DNA of 42,190 nucleotides from Tannerella sp. (GTDB taxonomy: Bacteria; Bacteroidota; Bacteroidia; Bacteroidales; Tannerellaceae), in contig NZ_JAUMYS010000022.1 in NCBI RefSeq assembly GCF_030528505.1, positions 1 to 42,190 of the forward strand. Reading direction: 5' to 3'. The position numbers and the translations under genes are program-made. The notes below the pieces were generated by a model. The model saw only the letters and a list, made by a program, of their open reading frames with translations. It ran no database searches and was not told the DNA's origin. Below, in pieces: positions 33,684 through 42,190 of this stretch (position 1 is the first letter of the stretch; each line of letters starts with the position of its first letter).

Positions 33684-35324
33684 ATGACACAACCGGATTA
33701 TATTTTCGAATGCAGCTGGGAAGTCTGCAACAAAGTAGGCGGTATTTATACCGTTTTGTCTACCAAAGCACGCACGCTGCAACAGCGTTTTACCGATACG
33801 ATTATTTTCATCGGCCCGGATCGCGGAAAGCCGGATGCCAGCTTCCGAGAAGACCCTGCGCTTTACGCCGATTGGGTGAAAGCGGCAGCTTCGGAAGGGC
33901 TGACTGTCCGCACGGGACAATGGCAGATACCGGGTACCCCTCCGGTGATTTTAGTCGATTACCGGCCTTTCTTCGAGAAGAAAAACGAGCTCTATTACGA
34001 GATGTGGGAATCGTTCGGTGTCGATTCGTCAAAGGCTTACGGCGATTATGACGAGTCGTGCATTTTTGCCTACGCCACCGCAAAAACGATCGAAAGTTTC
34101 TACCGTTTTCACGGGTTGGAGCAGAAAAAAGTCATCGCCCATTTCAATGAATGGATGTTGGGATTCGGCGGATTATACCTGCAAAAGTACGTACCGCGAA
34201 TCGCTACGGTGTTCACGACACACGCCACGTCCATCGGACGCTCTATCGCCGGAAACGACAAGCCCCTCTACGGCTACATGAATGGATACGACGGCGACCA
34301 GATGGCCAAAGAGTTGAACATGGAAGCCAAACATTCGGTCGAAAAGCAGGCCGCTCATTTCGCCGACTGCTTCACGACCGTAAGCGACATCACTGCCATC
34401 GAATGCCGGCAACTGCTTGCCAAAGCTCCCGATGTGGTAACGCCCAACGGCTTCGAGCCGGACTTTGTACCCGATGCGGCATCGTATCCGACACAACGCG
34501 CCGAAGCCCGTAAGAAGTTACTGAAGGTAGCCGAAACATTATGCGGTCACGCGATCGACGAGGACGCTTTCCTTGTTTCGACGAGCGGCCGGTACGAGTA
34601 TCGCAACAAAGGCATCGACGTCTATATTGAGACCATGAACCGCCTGCGCACCTCCGGCAAGTTGAATCGGCAAGTCGTCGCTTTCCTACTCGTTCCGGCG
34701 TGGGTCTTCGCGCCACGGGCCGACCTGAAAGCAGCGCTCGATCAGGATTTCCGCACAACCGAACCGATGCAGACCGCTTTCCTGACGCACTGGCTGCACA
34801 ACATGCACGAAGACCGCGCCACCCGGTTCATGATTCATTCGGGCTGCGTGAATGCGACCGACGACAAGTTGAAGCTGATCTTTGTGCCCTGTTATTTAGA
34901 CGGGAAAGACGGTATTTTCAACATGTCGTACTACGACCTGCTGATCGGTATGGACGCAACCGTCTATCCGTCGTATTACGAGCCGTGGGGATACACGCCG
35001 CTGGAAAGCGTGGCGTTCGGCATCCCGACCGTCACGACCGATCTGGCCGGCTTCGGATTATGGGCAAAGACCATCGTTTCGGGCGACGACATCACGGAAG
35101 GGGTCGCGGTTATTCACCGGACGGACGACAATTATTTTCAAGTCGTCGAGGCGATTTCCACAGCACTGCTTTCGCTCACCGAAAAAGATGCAGCCGAGCG
35201 GGAGCGTATTCGCGAAAAATGTTTCGGACTGGCAGCTCAGGCCGAATGGGCGCAATTCATCAGTCATTATTACGAGGCGTTCGACAAGGCATTCGACAAA
35301 GCGAAAAAACGCCTCCATGCATAA
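33684..35324 (+). CDS. glgA: Glycogen synthase, GT3 (eukaryote-like) type
   Basis: This 546-aa protein belongs to glycosyltransferase family 3, the form seen in Bacteroidetes and in animals/fungi, not the usual bacterial GT5. Visible landmarks are the N-terminal EVCNKVGGIYTVLSTKA, HFNEWMLGFGGLYL, TTHATSIGRSIAG, VTPNGFEPDF and the E-X7-E motif Glu433-PWGYTPL-Glu441. It elongates alpha-1,4-glucan from a nucleotide sugar. Family members use UDP-glucose, so UDP-glucose is likely here. The glycogen phosphorylase gene follows after 109 bases with its own promoter. Confidence 0.95.
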   Translation: MTQPDYIFECSWEVCNKVGGIYTVLSTKARTLQQRFTDTIIFIGPDRGKPDASFREDPALYADWVKAAASEGLTVRTGQWQIPGTPPVILVDYRPFFEKKNELYYEMWESFGVDSSKAYGDYDESCIFAYATAKTIESFYRFHGLEQKKVIAHFNEWMLGFGGLYLQKYVPRIATVFTTHATSIGRSIAGNDKPLYGYMNGYDGDQMAKELNMEAKHSVEKQAAHFADCFTTVSDITAIECRQLLAKAPDVVTPNGFEPDFVPDAASYPTQRAEARKKLLKVAETLCGHAIDEDAFLVSTSGRYEYRNKGIDVYIETMNRLRTSGKLNRQVVAFLLVPAWVFAPRADLKAALDQDFRTTEPMQTAFLTHWLHNMHEDRATRFMIHSGCVNATDDKLKLIFVPCYLDGKDGIFNMSYYDLLIGMDATVYPSYYEPWGYTPLESVAFGIPTVTTDLAGFGLWAKTIVSGDDITEGVAVIHRTDDNYFQVVEAISTALLSLTEKDAAERERIREKCFGLAAQAEWAQFISHYYEAFDKAFDKAKKRLHA

Positions 35325-35391
35325 GCGTTAATAAACACGCAGCAGCATGCAAAAAGCAGTGTAATAGGCTTACATTACGCAAAATTTACAC

Positions 35392-35399
35392 TATCTTTG
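35392..35399 (+). promoter_or_regulatory. -7 box of glgP
   Basis: TATCTTTG is a perfect -7 box 34 bases before the glgP ATG. A GTGTAA/TTACAC inverted pair (35360-35365 and 35386-35391) abuts it and could be an operator. Confidence 0.55.
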
Positions 35400-35433
35400 C
35401 TGCGCTTATTCTTATTTTATAAAAAACTAAAGT

Positions 35434-37998
35434 ATGAAGATTCAGTCAAGGAATTCAAATGATCCGATTTGGAGAGACATATACTCTCATTCTAAACTTC
35501 CGAAACAATTAGAGCCGCTTCACGAAATCGCCACCAACCTGTGGTGGGTTTGGCATTATGAAGGCGCGAAACTCTTCGGTGAGATTTCGCCCGAATTGTG
35601 GAGATCGACCGAAGGGAATCCCGTGTTATTGCTTCAGAAGTTACCGCAGGAACGGATCGAAGCGATTCTGGCCGATCAGGCGTTGATGGCCAAAATCGAC
35701 GAAGTATATCAACAGTTCAAGAGCTATGTACAAGTCAAGCCCGATACGAGCAAGCCCTCCGTCGCCTATTTCAGCATGGAATACGGACTGACGAACGTGC
35801 TGAAAATCTATTCGGGCGGATTGGGGGTGCTGGCCGGCGACTACCTGAAAGAAGCCAGTGACAGCAACATCGATCTGGCAGCCGTCGGGTTTCTGTACCG
35901 CTACGGTTATTTCACCCAAAGTCTGGCGATGGACGGCCAGCAGATTGCCAACTACGAAGCCCAGAACTTCGCGACCCTGCCGCTCACGCAGGTGATGACC
36001 GACGATGGACGGCCGATGGTGCTCGAAGTGCCGTATCCCGAACGGATCGTCTACGCGCACGTATGGAAAGTAAGCGTCGGGCGGGTGCCGCTTTACCTCA
36101 TGGACACGGACCTTCCTGAAAATAGCGAATGGGATCGCTCGATCACCCACCAGCTTTACGGCGGAGACTGGGAGAATCGCATGAAGCAGGAGTATATGCT
36201 CGGTATCGGCGGTATTTTGCTGCTGAACAAGCTGGGACTGAAGAAGCAGGTTTACCATTGCAACGAAGGTCATGCCGCGCTGATCAACGTGCAACGGCTT
36301 GTCGATTATATCCAGAACGAGAAGTTAGACTTCAATCAGGCGCTCGAAGTCGTTCGAGCCTCTTCGCTCTACACGGTACATACGCCCGTGCCGGCCGGTC
36401 ATGACTATTTCGATGAGTCGCTTTTCGGCAAATACATGGGCGGATTCGCCGAAAAACTCGGTATCAGCTGGCAGGATTTCATCGATATGGGGCGCACGAA
36501 TCCGGGCAGTCAGGAAAAGTTCTGCATGAGTACGTTCGCGCTCAACACCTGTCAGGAAGCGAATGGGGTGAGCTATCTGCACGGCATCGTGTCGCGCGAG
36601 ATGTTCGCTCCGGTGTGGAAAGGATATTTCCCCGAAGAGTTGCACGTAGGCTACGTGACCAACGGCGTGCACCTGCCTACATGGATGGCTACCGAATGGA
36701 AAAAATACTGCGCCAAAACGTTCGATAAGAATTTCATCAAAGACCAGTCGAACAAAGCGATCTGGGAAGCCATCCAGCATGTTCCCGACGGTGAAATCTG
36801 GGAAATCCGCAAAGCGCTTAAACATAAATTAATCGAATACATCAAAGACCAGTATCGCGACAACTGGCTGAAGAATCAGGGCGACCCGTCGAAAGTCGTT
36901 ACGCTGATGGAGAAAATCAATACGAACGCGTTGTTGATCGGTTTCGGACGCCGTTTTGCCACGTATAAACGGGCGCACTTGCTGTTCACCGATTTGGACA
37001 GGCTGGCCAAGATCGTCAACAACGAGAAGTGCCCGATCCAGTTCGTCTTCACCGGAAAGGCGCACCCGGCCGACGGCGGCGGACAGGGACTGATCAAGCA
37101 CATCGTGGAGATTTCGCGTCGTCCGGAATTTCTGGGCAAGATCCTCTTCCTCGAAAACTACGACATGCGTCTGGCGCGTCGCCTGATTTCGGGCGTCGAC
37201 ATCTGGTTGAACACCCCTACCCGACCGCTGGAAGCATCCGGTACATCGGGCGAAAAGGCCGAGATGAACGGCGTACTCAACTTCTCCGTGCTCGACGGAT
37301 GGTGGTACGAAGGCTATAAGGAAGGCGCCGGCTGGGCGCTGACCGCACAACGCACGTACGACAATCAGCAATATCAGGATCAGCTCGATGCCGCCACGAT
37401 TTACCATCTGCTCGAAGACGAGATCATCCCGCTCTACTTTGCCAAAAACAGTAAAGGCTATTCGCCCGAATGGATTCAGTACATCAAAAACTCCATCTCG
37501 CAAATCGCGCCGGACTACACGATGAAACGCATGCTCGACGACTATATCGCACGGTTCTACAGCAAGCTGGCCACACGTTCGGCTTCGCTCATGCGGAACG
37601 ATTACGCCGAAGCCCGAAACATCGCGGCATGGAAGAAGCACGTTGCCGAGCACTGGAACGATTTTGAAATCGAGTCGTTCGAGTATGGCGAAGACGCCAC
37701 GCATCCCACGGTGGGCGACGAATACGTCATCCGGATTGTCATCGACCGCAAGAGCCTCAAGAGCATGCTCGGCGTGGAGATCGTCTACACGCGTGAGAAT
37801 CCGGACGATCATACGACCGAATTCATTTCGGCCACTCCGTTCGAGTTGAAAAAGGAAGAAGGCACGAAGCTCCATTTCGAGCTGAAAAAGAAAACGAAAG
37901 TCTACGGACATCTGCGCGTCGGATTCCGCGTCTATCCGGTAAACGAGCAATTGCCTCACCGGATGGATTTCGCGTATATCCGCTGGATCCAACCGTAA
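35434..37998 (+). CDS. glgP: Alpha-glucan (glycogen) phosphorylase, GT35 short form
   Basis: This 854-aa GT35 enzyme has the N-terminal DUF3417 domain ([27 protein letters not shown]) typical of the AgpA-like short-form phosphorylases. Other landmarks are [60 protein letters not shown] and the PLP site [14 protein letters not shown], with Lys608 expected to bind pyridoxal phosphate. It releases glucose 1-phosphate from alpha-1,4-glucan. The C-terminal beta-rich extension is normal for this type. It sits behind glgA and ends in a strong terminator. Confidence 0.96.
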   Translation: MKIQSRNSNDPIWRDIYSHSKLPKQLEPLHEIATNLWWVWHYEGAKLFGEISPELWRSTEGNPVLLLQKLPQERIEAILADQALMAKIDEVYQQFKSYVQVKPDTSKPSVAYFSMEYGLTNVLKIYSGGLGVLAGDYLKEASDSNIDLAAVGFLYRYGYFTQSLAMDGQQIANYEAQNFATLPLTQVMTDDGRPMVLEVPYPERIVYAHVWKVSVGRVPLYLMDTDLPENSEWDRSITHQLYGGDWENRMKQEYMLGIGGILLLNKLGLKKQVYHCNEGHAALINVQRLVDYIQNEKLDFNQALEVVRASSLYTVHTPVPAGHDYFDESLFGKYMGGFAEKLGISWQDFIDMGRTNPGSQEKFCMSTFALNTCQEANGVSYLHGIVSREMFAPVWKGYFPEELHVGYVTNGVHLPTWMATEWKKYCAKTFDKNFIKDQSNKAIWEAIQHVPDGEIWEIRKALKHKLIEYIKDQYRDNWLKNQGDPSKVVTLMEKINTNALLIGFGRRFATYKRAHLLFTDLDRLAKIVNNEKCPIQFVFTGKAHPADGGGQGLIKHIVEISRRPEFLGKILFLENYDMRLARRLISGVDIWLNTPTRPLEASGTSGEKAEMNGVLNFSVLDGWWYEGYKEGAGWALTAQRTYDNQQYQDQLDAATIYHLLEDEIIPLYFAKNSKGYSPEWIQYIKNSISQIAPDYTMKRMLDDYIARFYSKLATRSASLMRNDYAEARNIAAWKKHVAEHWNDFEIESFEYGEDATHPTVGDEYVIRIVIDRKSLKSMLGVEIVYTRENPDDHTTEFISATPFELKKEEGTKLHFELKKKTKVYGHLRVGFRVYPVNEQLPHRMDFAYIRWIQP

Positions 37999-38017
37999 AG
38001 CAGAGACCGTCCTCCAT

Positions 38018-38049
38018 AAAAAAAACCGGGCATACGTCCGGTTTTTTTT
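38018..38049 (+). terminator. Rho-independent terminator after glgP
   Basis: AAAAAAAACCGG (38018-38029) and CCGGTTTTTTTT (38038-38049) form a stem around an eight-base loop, ending in a run of T. It is the cleanest intrinsic terminator in the window. Confidence 0.85.
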
Positions 38050-38082
38050 GTGCTTTGGCGTATCCGTTTTCAAAAGATATTG

Positions 38083-38090
38083 TACATTTG
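38083..38090 (+). promoter_or_regulatory. -7 box of the sugar-acid operon
   Basis: TACATTTG is a perfect -7 box 26 bases before the ATG of the membrane-protein gene. The nearest TTTG (38054-38057) is 25 bases upstream, longer than usual. Confidence 0.55.
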
Positions 38091-38116
38091 TCCATTATTT
38101 TAAAGAATAAGACACC

Positions 38117-38743
38117 ATGGACAAACAAATTATCCTCTCCGACCTCTTCCGCAAAGCATGGAAAAGCTTGTCGGCACAAATCTGGGTACTCTGCGGTTTG
38201 TTGATCGGCTACGCAATCATCAGCATGCTGCTTCAAGCCTTTATCCCGAGGCCTGTCAACGGCTCCGTCAGCATCGCCGGAATGGTTATCGCGCTGATCG
38301 GTTTGTTCATCTCGCTGATCTTCGAATTGGGATACACGAAAAACCTTTTTCAGGCGCTCGACGGCGAAGAGCCGCAGTTCTCGGCCTACGGACAGATGAG
38401 CCGCAAAATCTTCGTATATTTCACGGCCAGGCTCGTTTACGGATTGATTGTTTGCGCAGGGCTCGTGCTGCTCATTGTGCCGGGCATTTATTTAGCCATC
38501 CGCCTGCAATTTTATTACATGGCGATTATAGAAGAAAACGCGGGCATCCTCGACTCGCTCCGGCGAAGTTGGGAGATCACACGCGGTTCGACGCCGAAGC
38601 TCTTCCTGCTCCTGCTCGTCCAGTTCGGCATCCTACTGGCCGGATTCGTGCTGTTTCTGATCGGCATCTTCATGGCGCTGCCGCTGTGCGGACTGATGAG
38701 CTGCTGCGCATTTCGCCGGCTGACCGTATCGACCACCTCATAA
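38117..38743 (+). CDS. Integral membrane protein, DUF975/GPDPase-membrane-domain-like
   Basis: This 208-aa protein has five or six hydrophobic segments and a cytoplasmic N-terminus (MDKQIILSDLFRKAWKSL). The middle segment VLLIVPGIYLAIRLQFYYMAIIEENAGILDSLRRSWEITRG has the pattern shared by DUF975, UPF0259/YciC and glycerophosphodiester phosphodiesterase membrane domains. Function is unknown; there is no transporter signature. The SDR gene starts 14 bases later, so it is co-transcribed with the sugar-acid enzymes, which could be chance. Confidence 0.8.
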   Translation: MDKQIILSDLFRKAWKSLSAQIWVLCGLLIGYAIISMLLQAFIPRPVNGSVSIAGMVIALIGLFISLIFELGYTKNLFQALDGEEPQFSAYGQMSRKIFVYFTARLVYGLIVCAGLVLLIVPGIYLAIRLQFYYMAIIEENAGILDSLRRSWEITRGSTPKLFLLLLVQFGILLAGFVLFLIGIFMALPLCGLMSCCAFRRLTVSTTS

Positions 38744-38757
38744 CATCAAGGTAAATC

Positions 38758-39570
38758 ATGAATCATTTATTCAGTATAAAAGACAAAGTCATCGTCCTGA
38801 CGGGAGGCTACGGCGTGCTGGGACGCTGCATCGCCAAGCATCTGGCGCGCGAAGGGGCGAAGGTCGCCATCCTCGGACGGAACGCCGAGAAGGGCAATCG
38901 GTTAAAGAACGACTTACGCAAACTCGGCGGCATGGCCATGTTTCACGCGGCCGACGTCATGCGGCGCGAACAGCTCGAAGAGAGCCGGCAGGCCATCGTG
39001 CAAACATTCGGAGGCATCGACGTGCTGATCAATCTGGCAGGAGGTAACATGCCGGGCGCCACGATCGCGCCGGATCGGACGTTCTTCGATCTCGACCTCG
39101 ACGCTTTCAGGCAAGTCATCGATCTGAACCTGTTCGGTACGGTGCTCCCGACGATGGTGTTTGCCGAGACGATGGTCGGGCAAAAGAAAGGAAGCATCAT
39201 CAATATCTCGTCCGAATCGTCCCTGCGACCCTTGACTCGCGTCATCGGTTACGGGTGCGCCAAGGCGGCCGTCAATAACTTCACACAGTATCTGGCCGCC
39301 GAGCTGGCTGCGAAATTCGGCGAGGGGCTGCGGGTGAACGCCATCGCGCCGGGATTCTTCCTGACCGAACAGAACCGCACGCTGATGACGAACGCCGACG
39401 GCACACCGACCGACCGATGCAACCGTATCGTCGAACATACCCCGTTCGGCAGATTAGGCCGCCCCGAAGAGCTGTTGGGCACGGTGCAATGGCTGGCAGC
39501 CGACGCGTCGGCTTTCGTGACGGGCACGGTGATACCCGTCGACGGCGGATTCAACGCTTTTTCGATTTAA
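38758..39570 (+). CDS. SDR oxidoreductase, D-mannonate/fructuronate reductase type
   Basis: This 270-aa short-chain dehydrogenase has the cofactor loop T15-GGYGVL-G22, NLAGGN at about 92-97, and catalytic Ser152, Tyr165 and Lys169 (YGCAK). The GGNMPGAT segment and C-terminal VIPVDGGFNAFSI match the SDR-type D-mannonate oxidoreductases of Bacteroidetes and Firmicutes, which interconvert D-fructuronate and D-mannonate. It is not the unrelated long-chain UxuB of E. coli. An AAGGT lies six bases before the ATG. The next gene is a KDG-kinase-like protein, which supports a hexonate pathway. Confidence 0.87.
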   Translation: MNHLFSIKDKVIVLTGGYGVLGRCIAKHLAREGAKVAILGRNAEKGNRLKNDLRKLGGMAMFHAADVMRREQLEESRQAIVQTFGGIDVLINLAGGNMPGATIAPDRTFFDLDLDAFRQVIDLNLFGTVLPTMVFAETMVGQKKGSIINISSESSLRPLTRVIGYGCAKAAVNNFTQYLAAELAAKFGEGLRVNAIAPGFFLTEQNRTLMTNADGTPTDRCNRIVEHTPFGRLGRPEELLGTVQWLAADASAFVTGTVIPVDGGFNAFSI

Positions 39571-39607
39571 ATCGTACGCATGAACTTATTTTAATATATA
39601 CACAATC

Positions 39608-40675
39608 ATGAAGAAGAAACAATGGTCGCTCGTCGTACCGACGAGCATGGGAGTGCGGTTAACACCCGCCACGCCGGGACAGCCGTTTCATACGAGCCGT
39701 TCCCTATTGATGCAGGCTACGAGCGCTGAGACGAATGTGGCGACGGTGGCCGCATCGCTCGGACTGCCGGTCAAAGCGCTGACGACGTTCGTCAAGGACA
39801 GTCCCGTGGCACAGTTTATCAAAGCCGATCTGCGGAGCCGCGGCATCGCCTACGAAGGGCCCGAAGAGTCTCAAGACGGGCCGTGGGGAGCGCGTCATCA
39901 GATCAACATGGCCGACAGCGGCTTCGGCGCGCGGGGACCGCGCGTGTGGAACGACCGCAGCGGCGAAATAGGCTGCACGCTGGACGTGCGCAATTTCGAC
40001 CTCGACCGTCTTTTCGGGCACGAGGGCGTGGAGATGCTCCACCTTTCAGGGCTGATCGCGGCACTATCGGACCAGACGAGCACGTTTTGCATCGAGCTGG
40101 CGCGCGCGGCCAAAGAGCACGGCACACGAGTCGCGTTCGACCTGAATTACCGCGCCTCGTTCTGGGAAGGATGCGAACGCACGCTGTTCGACGTCTTCAA
40201 CCGGATCGCCTCCATGGCCGACATCCTCATAGGCAACGAAGAAGACTTTCAGCTCTGCCTCGGCATCGACGGGCCGGAGGCCGGCGGGAAAAACGTCGGC
40301 GCCCAAACGGAGCGTTTCAAAGAAATGATCCGGAACGCGAAGCGCACGTTCTCCGGCACCTCGGTTTTCGCCACGACACTGCGCGAAGTGTTGGACGCCA
40401 ACCATCATCTCTGGGGCGCCATCATGCTCGCAGGCGATGAGTGGCACTGCGTGGAGCCGCGCCCGATCCGGGTGCTCGACCGCATCGGCGGAGGCGACGG
40501 CTTTGTAGGAGGCCTCCTCTACGGCATCCTCCGGGGCTGGGAGCCGCAACAGTGGATACGATTCGGATGGGCTACGGGCACGCTGGCCGTAACCTCGCTC
40601 ACCGACTATGCCCAACCGACCGACGAGGCACAGGTATGGAGCATCTGGGAAGGAAACGCGCGGGTGATGCGATAA
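39608..40675 (+). CDS. kdgK: PfkB-family sugar kinase, probable 2-dehydro-3-deoxygluconokinase
   Basis: This 355-aa ribokinase-like kinase carries the C-terminal PfkB signature in the form DRIGGGDGFVGGLLYGIL, with Asp297 as catalytic base. The second Gly-Gly-Asp-Gly differs slightly from the usual GAGDAF, as in other Bacteroidetes KdgK proteins. N-terminal substrate-side elements (ATSAETNVATVAASLGL, a form of the GGxxxN motif region) are altered. KdgK phosphorylates 2-keto-3-deoxygluconate, the product of mannonate dehydratase. No dehydratase or aldolase is in the window. The substrate is inferred from resemblance and the SDR neighbour. Confidence 0.83.
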   Translation: MKKKQWSLVVPTSMGVRLTPATPGQPFHTSRSLLMQATSAETNVATVAASLGLPVKALTTFVKDSPVAQFIKADLRSRGIAYEGPEESQDGPWGARHQINMADSGFGARGPRVWNDRSGEIGCTLDVRNFDLDRLFGHEGVEMLHLSGLIAALSDQTSTFCIELARAAKEHGTRVAFDLNYRASFWEGCERTLFDVFNRIASMADILIGNEEDFQLCLGIDGPEAGGKNVGAQTERFKEMIRNAKRTFSGTSVFATTLREVLDANHHLWGAIMLAGDEWHCVEPRPIRVLDRIGGGDGFVGGLLYGILRGWEPQQWIRFGWATGTLAVTSLTDYAQPTDEAQVWSIWEGNARVMR

Positions 40676-40717
40676 GCATCACCCCGGCCGCGATATTTTG
40701 CTTAAACGACACGAACG

Positions 40718-41989
40718 ATGATCTACTACGAACAGGGAGCGCCGGACAAAGCATTCGGCCATGACGAACTGAGGCAGGCCGTATTTTCGATCCTCGACCG
40801 GCTGGGCGAACGGCGCAAGGTATTAGCCATCCCGCCCGACTTTACCCGCTTCCACTCGCGGGCCGGCGAACTGACACGCTACATTTACGCGTATTACGGC
40901 CCGCGCCTGACGGACATCCTTCCCGCCATCGGCACGCATTTTCCGATGACCGACGGGGAAATCGCGAAAATGTTTCCCGGCATCCCCCGCTCGCTCTTTC
41001 GTGTGCATGACTGGCGCAACGACGTGGTGCACGTCGGTACCGTGCCGGCCGAGTACGTCGGCGAGGTATCGGGCGGCGTAGCCCGCTATCCCATGCCCAT
41101 GCAGGTGAACCGCATGCTCCTCGAAGGCGGGTACGACCTGATCCTCTCCATCGGGCAGGTGGTGCCGCACGAAGTGATCGGGATGGCGAACTACAACAAG
41201 AACCTGCTCGTCGGCACAGGAGGCGCCGAAGGTATCCACAAGAGCCACTTTATCGGTGCGGCCTACGGCATGGAGCGGATCATGGGACGCGCCGACACCC
41301 CCGTGCGCCGCGTGCTCAACTACGCCTCCGAACATTTTATCGGCCATCTGCCGGTCGTCTATCTGCAAACCGTTATATCGGCCGGAGACGACGGCCTGCA
41401 AATGCGCGGACTCTTCGCAGGCGACGATGCCGAATGCTTTGAAAAAGCCGCCGCCCTCTCGTTACGGACAAACTTCATCATGCTCGACCGCGAGATACGC
41501 AAAGCCGTCGTCTACCTCGATCCCGAAGAGTTTCGCAGCACATGGGTCGGCAACAAAAGCATCTATCGCACGCGCATGGCCATGGCCGACGGCGGCGAAC
41601 TGATCATCCTCGCCCCCGGTGTGCGACAGTTCGGCGAAGACGCGGACAACGACACGCTGATCCGCCGATACGGCTACGTCCCTACGCCGCAAGTGCTGCG
41701 GCACGTCGAAGAAAACGAAGACCTGCGACAGGCGCTCGGCGTGGCTGCCCATCTGATTCACGGCACATCGGAAGGACGTTTCCGCATCACCTACTGCCCC
41801 GGACACCTGACGCGCCACGAAATCGAAAGCGTGGGCTTCGGATATGCCGACCTCGACGCCATGACGCGAAAATATCGCCCGCACACCCTGCGCGAAGGCT
41901 GGAACACGGTCGACGGCGAAGAAATCTACTACATCTCCAATCCCGCGCTCGGACTTTGGGCGCACCGGAAAAGATTTGAAGAGACTTGA
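40718..41989 (+). CDS. LarA-type nickel-dependent racemase/epimerase homologue (DUF2088)
   Basis: This 423-aa protein belongs to the lactate racemase (LarA) superfamily. Aligning by eye to L. plantarum LarA, the key residues are all present at matching spacing: Arg44 (DFTRFH), His74 (IGTHFPMT), His151 (VVPHE), Lys161 (YNKN) and His177 (HKSH). Lys161 would carry the nickel-pincer cofactor. The loop between His151 and Lys161 (EVIGMANYN) differs from the GFSGGRK of LarA, which suggests another substrate. LarA homologues include enzymes reported to act on sugar acids such as D-gluconate. With the SDR and kinase, a hexonate 2-epimerase is plausible but inferred. Confidence 0.87.
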   Translation: MIYYEQGAPDKAFGHDELRQAVFSILDRLGERRKVLAIPPDFTRFHSRAGELTRYIYAYYGPRLTDILPAIGTHFPMTDGEIAKMFPGIPRSLFRVHDWRNDVVHVGTVPAEYVGEVSGGVARYPMPMQVNRMLLEGGYDLILSIGQVVPHEVIGMANYNKNLLVGTGGAEGIHKSHFIGAAYGMERIMGRADTPVRRVLNYASEHFIGHLPVVYLQTVISAGDDGLQMRGLFAGDDAECFEKAAALSLRTNFIMLDREIRKAVVYLDPEEFRSTWVGNKSIYRTRMAMADGGELIILAPGVRQFGEDADNDTLIRRYGYVPTPQVLRHVEENEDLRQALGVAAHLIHGTSEGRFRITYCPGHLTRHEIESVGFGYADLDAMTRKYRPHTLREGWNTVDGEEIYYISNPALGLWAHRKRFEET

Positions 41990-42032
41990 TTTTTTTTCGC
42001 CGGAAATGAGGTGGTTTCAAAAAACTTTTTAT

Positions 42033-42040
42033 TAATTTTG
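42033..42040 (+). promoter_or_regulatory. -7 box pointing out of the window
   Basis: TAATTTTG matches the -7 consensus and reads to the right. It probably serves a gene beyond the window edge. No clear -33 box is seen. Confidence 0.4.
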
Positions 42041-42127
42041 TGAACAAATTTCGAACCATATCTGTTCGAGTCGTTTAGCCGAGGGCTGGCGTGCCCCGCG
42101 CGAAGAAAAAAAAGTTTTGCTGTAGCT

Positions 42128-42190
42128 CCGGAAACGGCGTTTCTGCGATCAAATCATTTATCGCGATGCCGGAAACGGCGTTTCTGCGAT
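42128..42190. repeat. Two exact copies of a 22-bp repeat at the window edge
   Basis: CCGGAAACGGCGTTTCTGCG plus AT occurs at 42128-42149 and 42169-42190, starts 41 bp apart with a 19-bp spacer. Each holds the dyad GAAACG-G-CGTTTC. The array may continue past the edge. The spacer is too short for a normal CRISPR. It could be a tandem repeat or operator pair. Confidence 0.6.

Noticed and set aside
36829-38073. 414-codon open frame antisense to glgP
   Set aside because: It crosses the glgP terminator and lacks any domain; the glgP frame carries the PLP site.
42128-42190. CRISPR array
   Set aside because: Only two copies are visible, and the 19-bp spacer is shorter than normal CRISPR spacers.

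Overview
The window comes from a bacterium of the phylum Bacteroidota, order Bacteroidales. The evidence is a SusC/SusD outer-membrane pair, a GT3-type glycogen synthase next to a short-form glycogen phosphorylase, a TPR-type sensor kinase, a serine-type sulfatase, and many promoters of the Bacteroidetes form (-7 box TAnnTTTG, often with a TTTG-like -33 box about 20 bases upstream). The moderate G+C and gene set would suit a Tannerella- or Parabacteroides-like genome, but that is a guess. No rRNA, tRNA, CRISPR array, phage or intact transposase gene was seen.

Layout. (1) 0.1-4.3 kb, minus strand: an operon of mostly uncharacterised envelope proteins (61-aa protein, TMEM43 family, 77-aa possible beta-grasp protein, LemA, DUF2207). 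(2) 4.4-7.1 kb, plus strand: a divergently transcribed LuxR-type response regulator and a TPR sensor histidine kinase. Between the two units lie dyad sites repeated every 23 bp. (3) 7.1-14.0 kb, minus strand: a tightly overlapping cobalamin operon in which four genes are two-enzyme fusions, headed by a PduO-type adenosyltransferase. The stand-alone cobI lies 5.5 kb away at 19.4-20.2 kb. (4) 14.3-19.4 kb: a DASS/SLC13 transporter (minus), then a sulfatase lipoprotein, a DUF4874/DUF4832 lipoprotein and a short membrane-protein ORF (plus). (5) 20.3-21.5 kb, minus: a YtxH-like protein and YaaA. (6) 21.7-26.9 kb, plus: a long structured leader and a susC-susD pair, followed by a possible small mobile-element remnant. 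(7) 27.4-30.6 kb, plus: a tricorn-type S41 protease. (8) 30.7-33.5 kb, minus: a four-gene overlapping operon (99-aa protein, PlsC-like acyltransferase, omega-amidase-like hydrolase, two-domain RidA-like protein). (9) 33.7-38.0 kb, plus: glycogen synthase and glycogen phosphorylase. (10) 38.1-42.0 kb, plus: a visibly GC-rich operon of a membrane protein, a mannonate-oxidoreductase-like SDR, a KDG-kinase-like PfkB protein and a LarA-type nickel racemase/epimerase homologue.

How the genes may work together. The cobalamin genes cover most of corrin-ring methylation, ring contraction and C1/C5/C15 chemistry of the oxygen-independent route, plus adenosylation; chelatase, amidation and nucleotide-loop genes are not here. 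GlgA and GlgP make and break the same glucan. The last operon reads as a sugar-acid module: a 2-epimerase-like LarA homologue, a fructuronate/mannonate reductase and a keto-deoxygluconate kinase. The best candidate for an undescribed system is the membrane operon at 0.1-4.3 kb with its apparent dedicated two-component regulator and the 23-bp-phased operator array between them. Other items worth following are the susC leader, which can fold in mutually exclusive ways and ends in a terminator-like stem, and the LarA homologue, which keeps all cofactor and catalytic residues.
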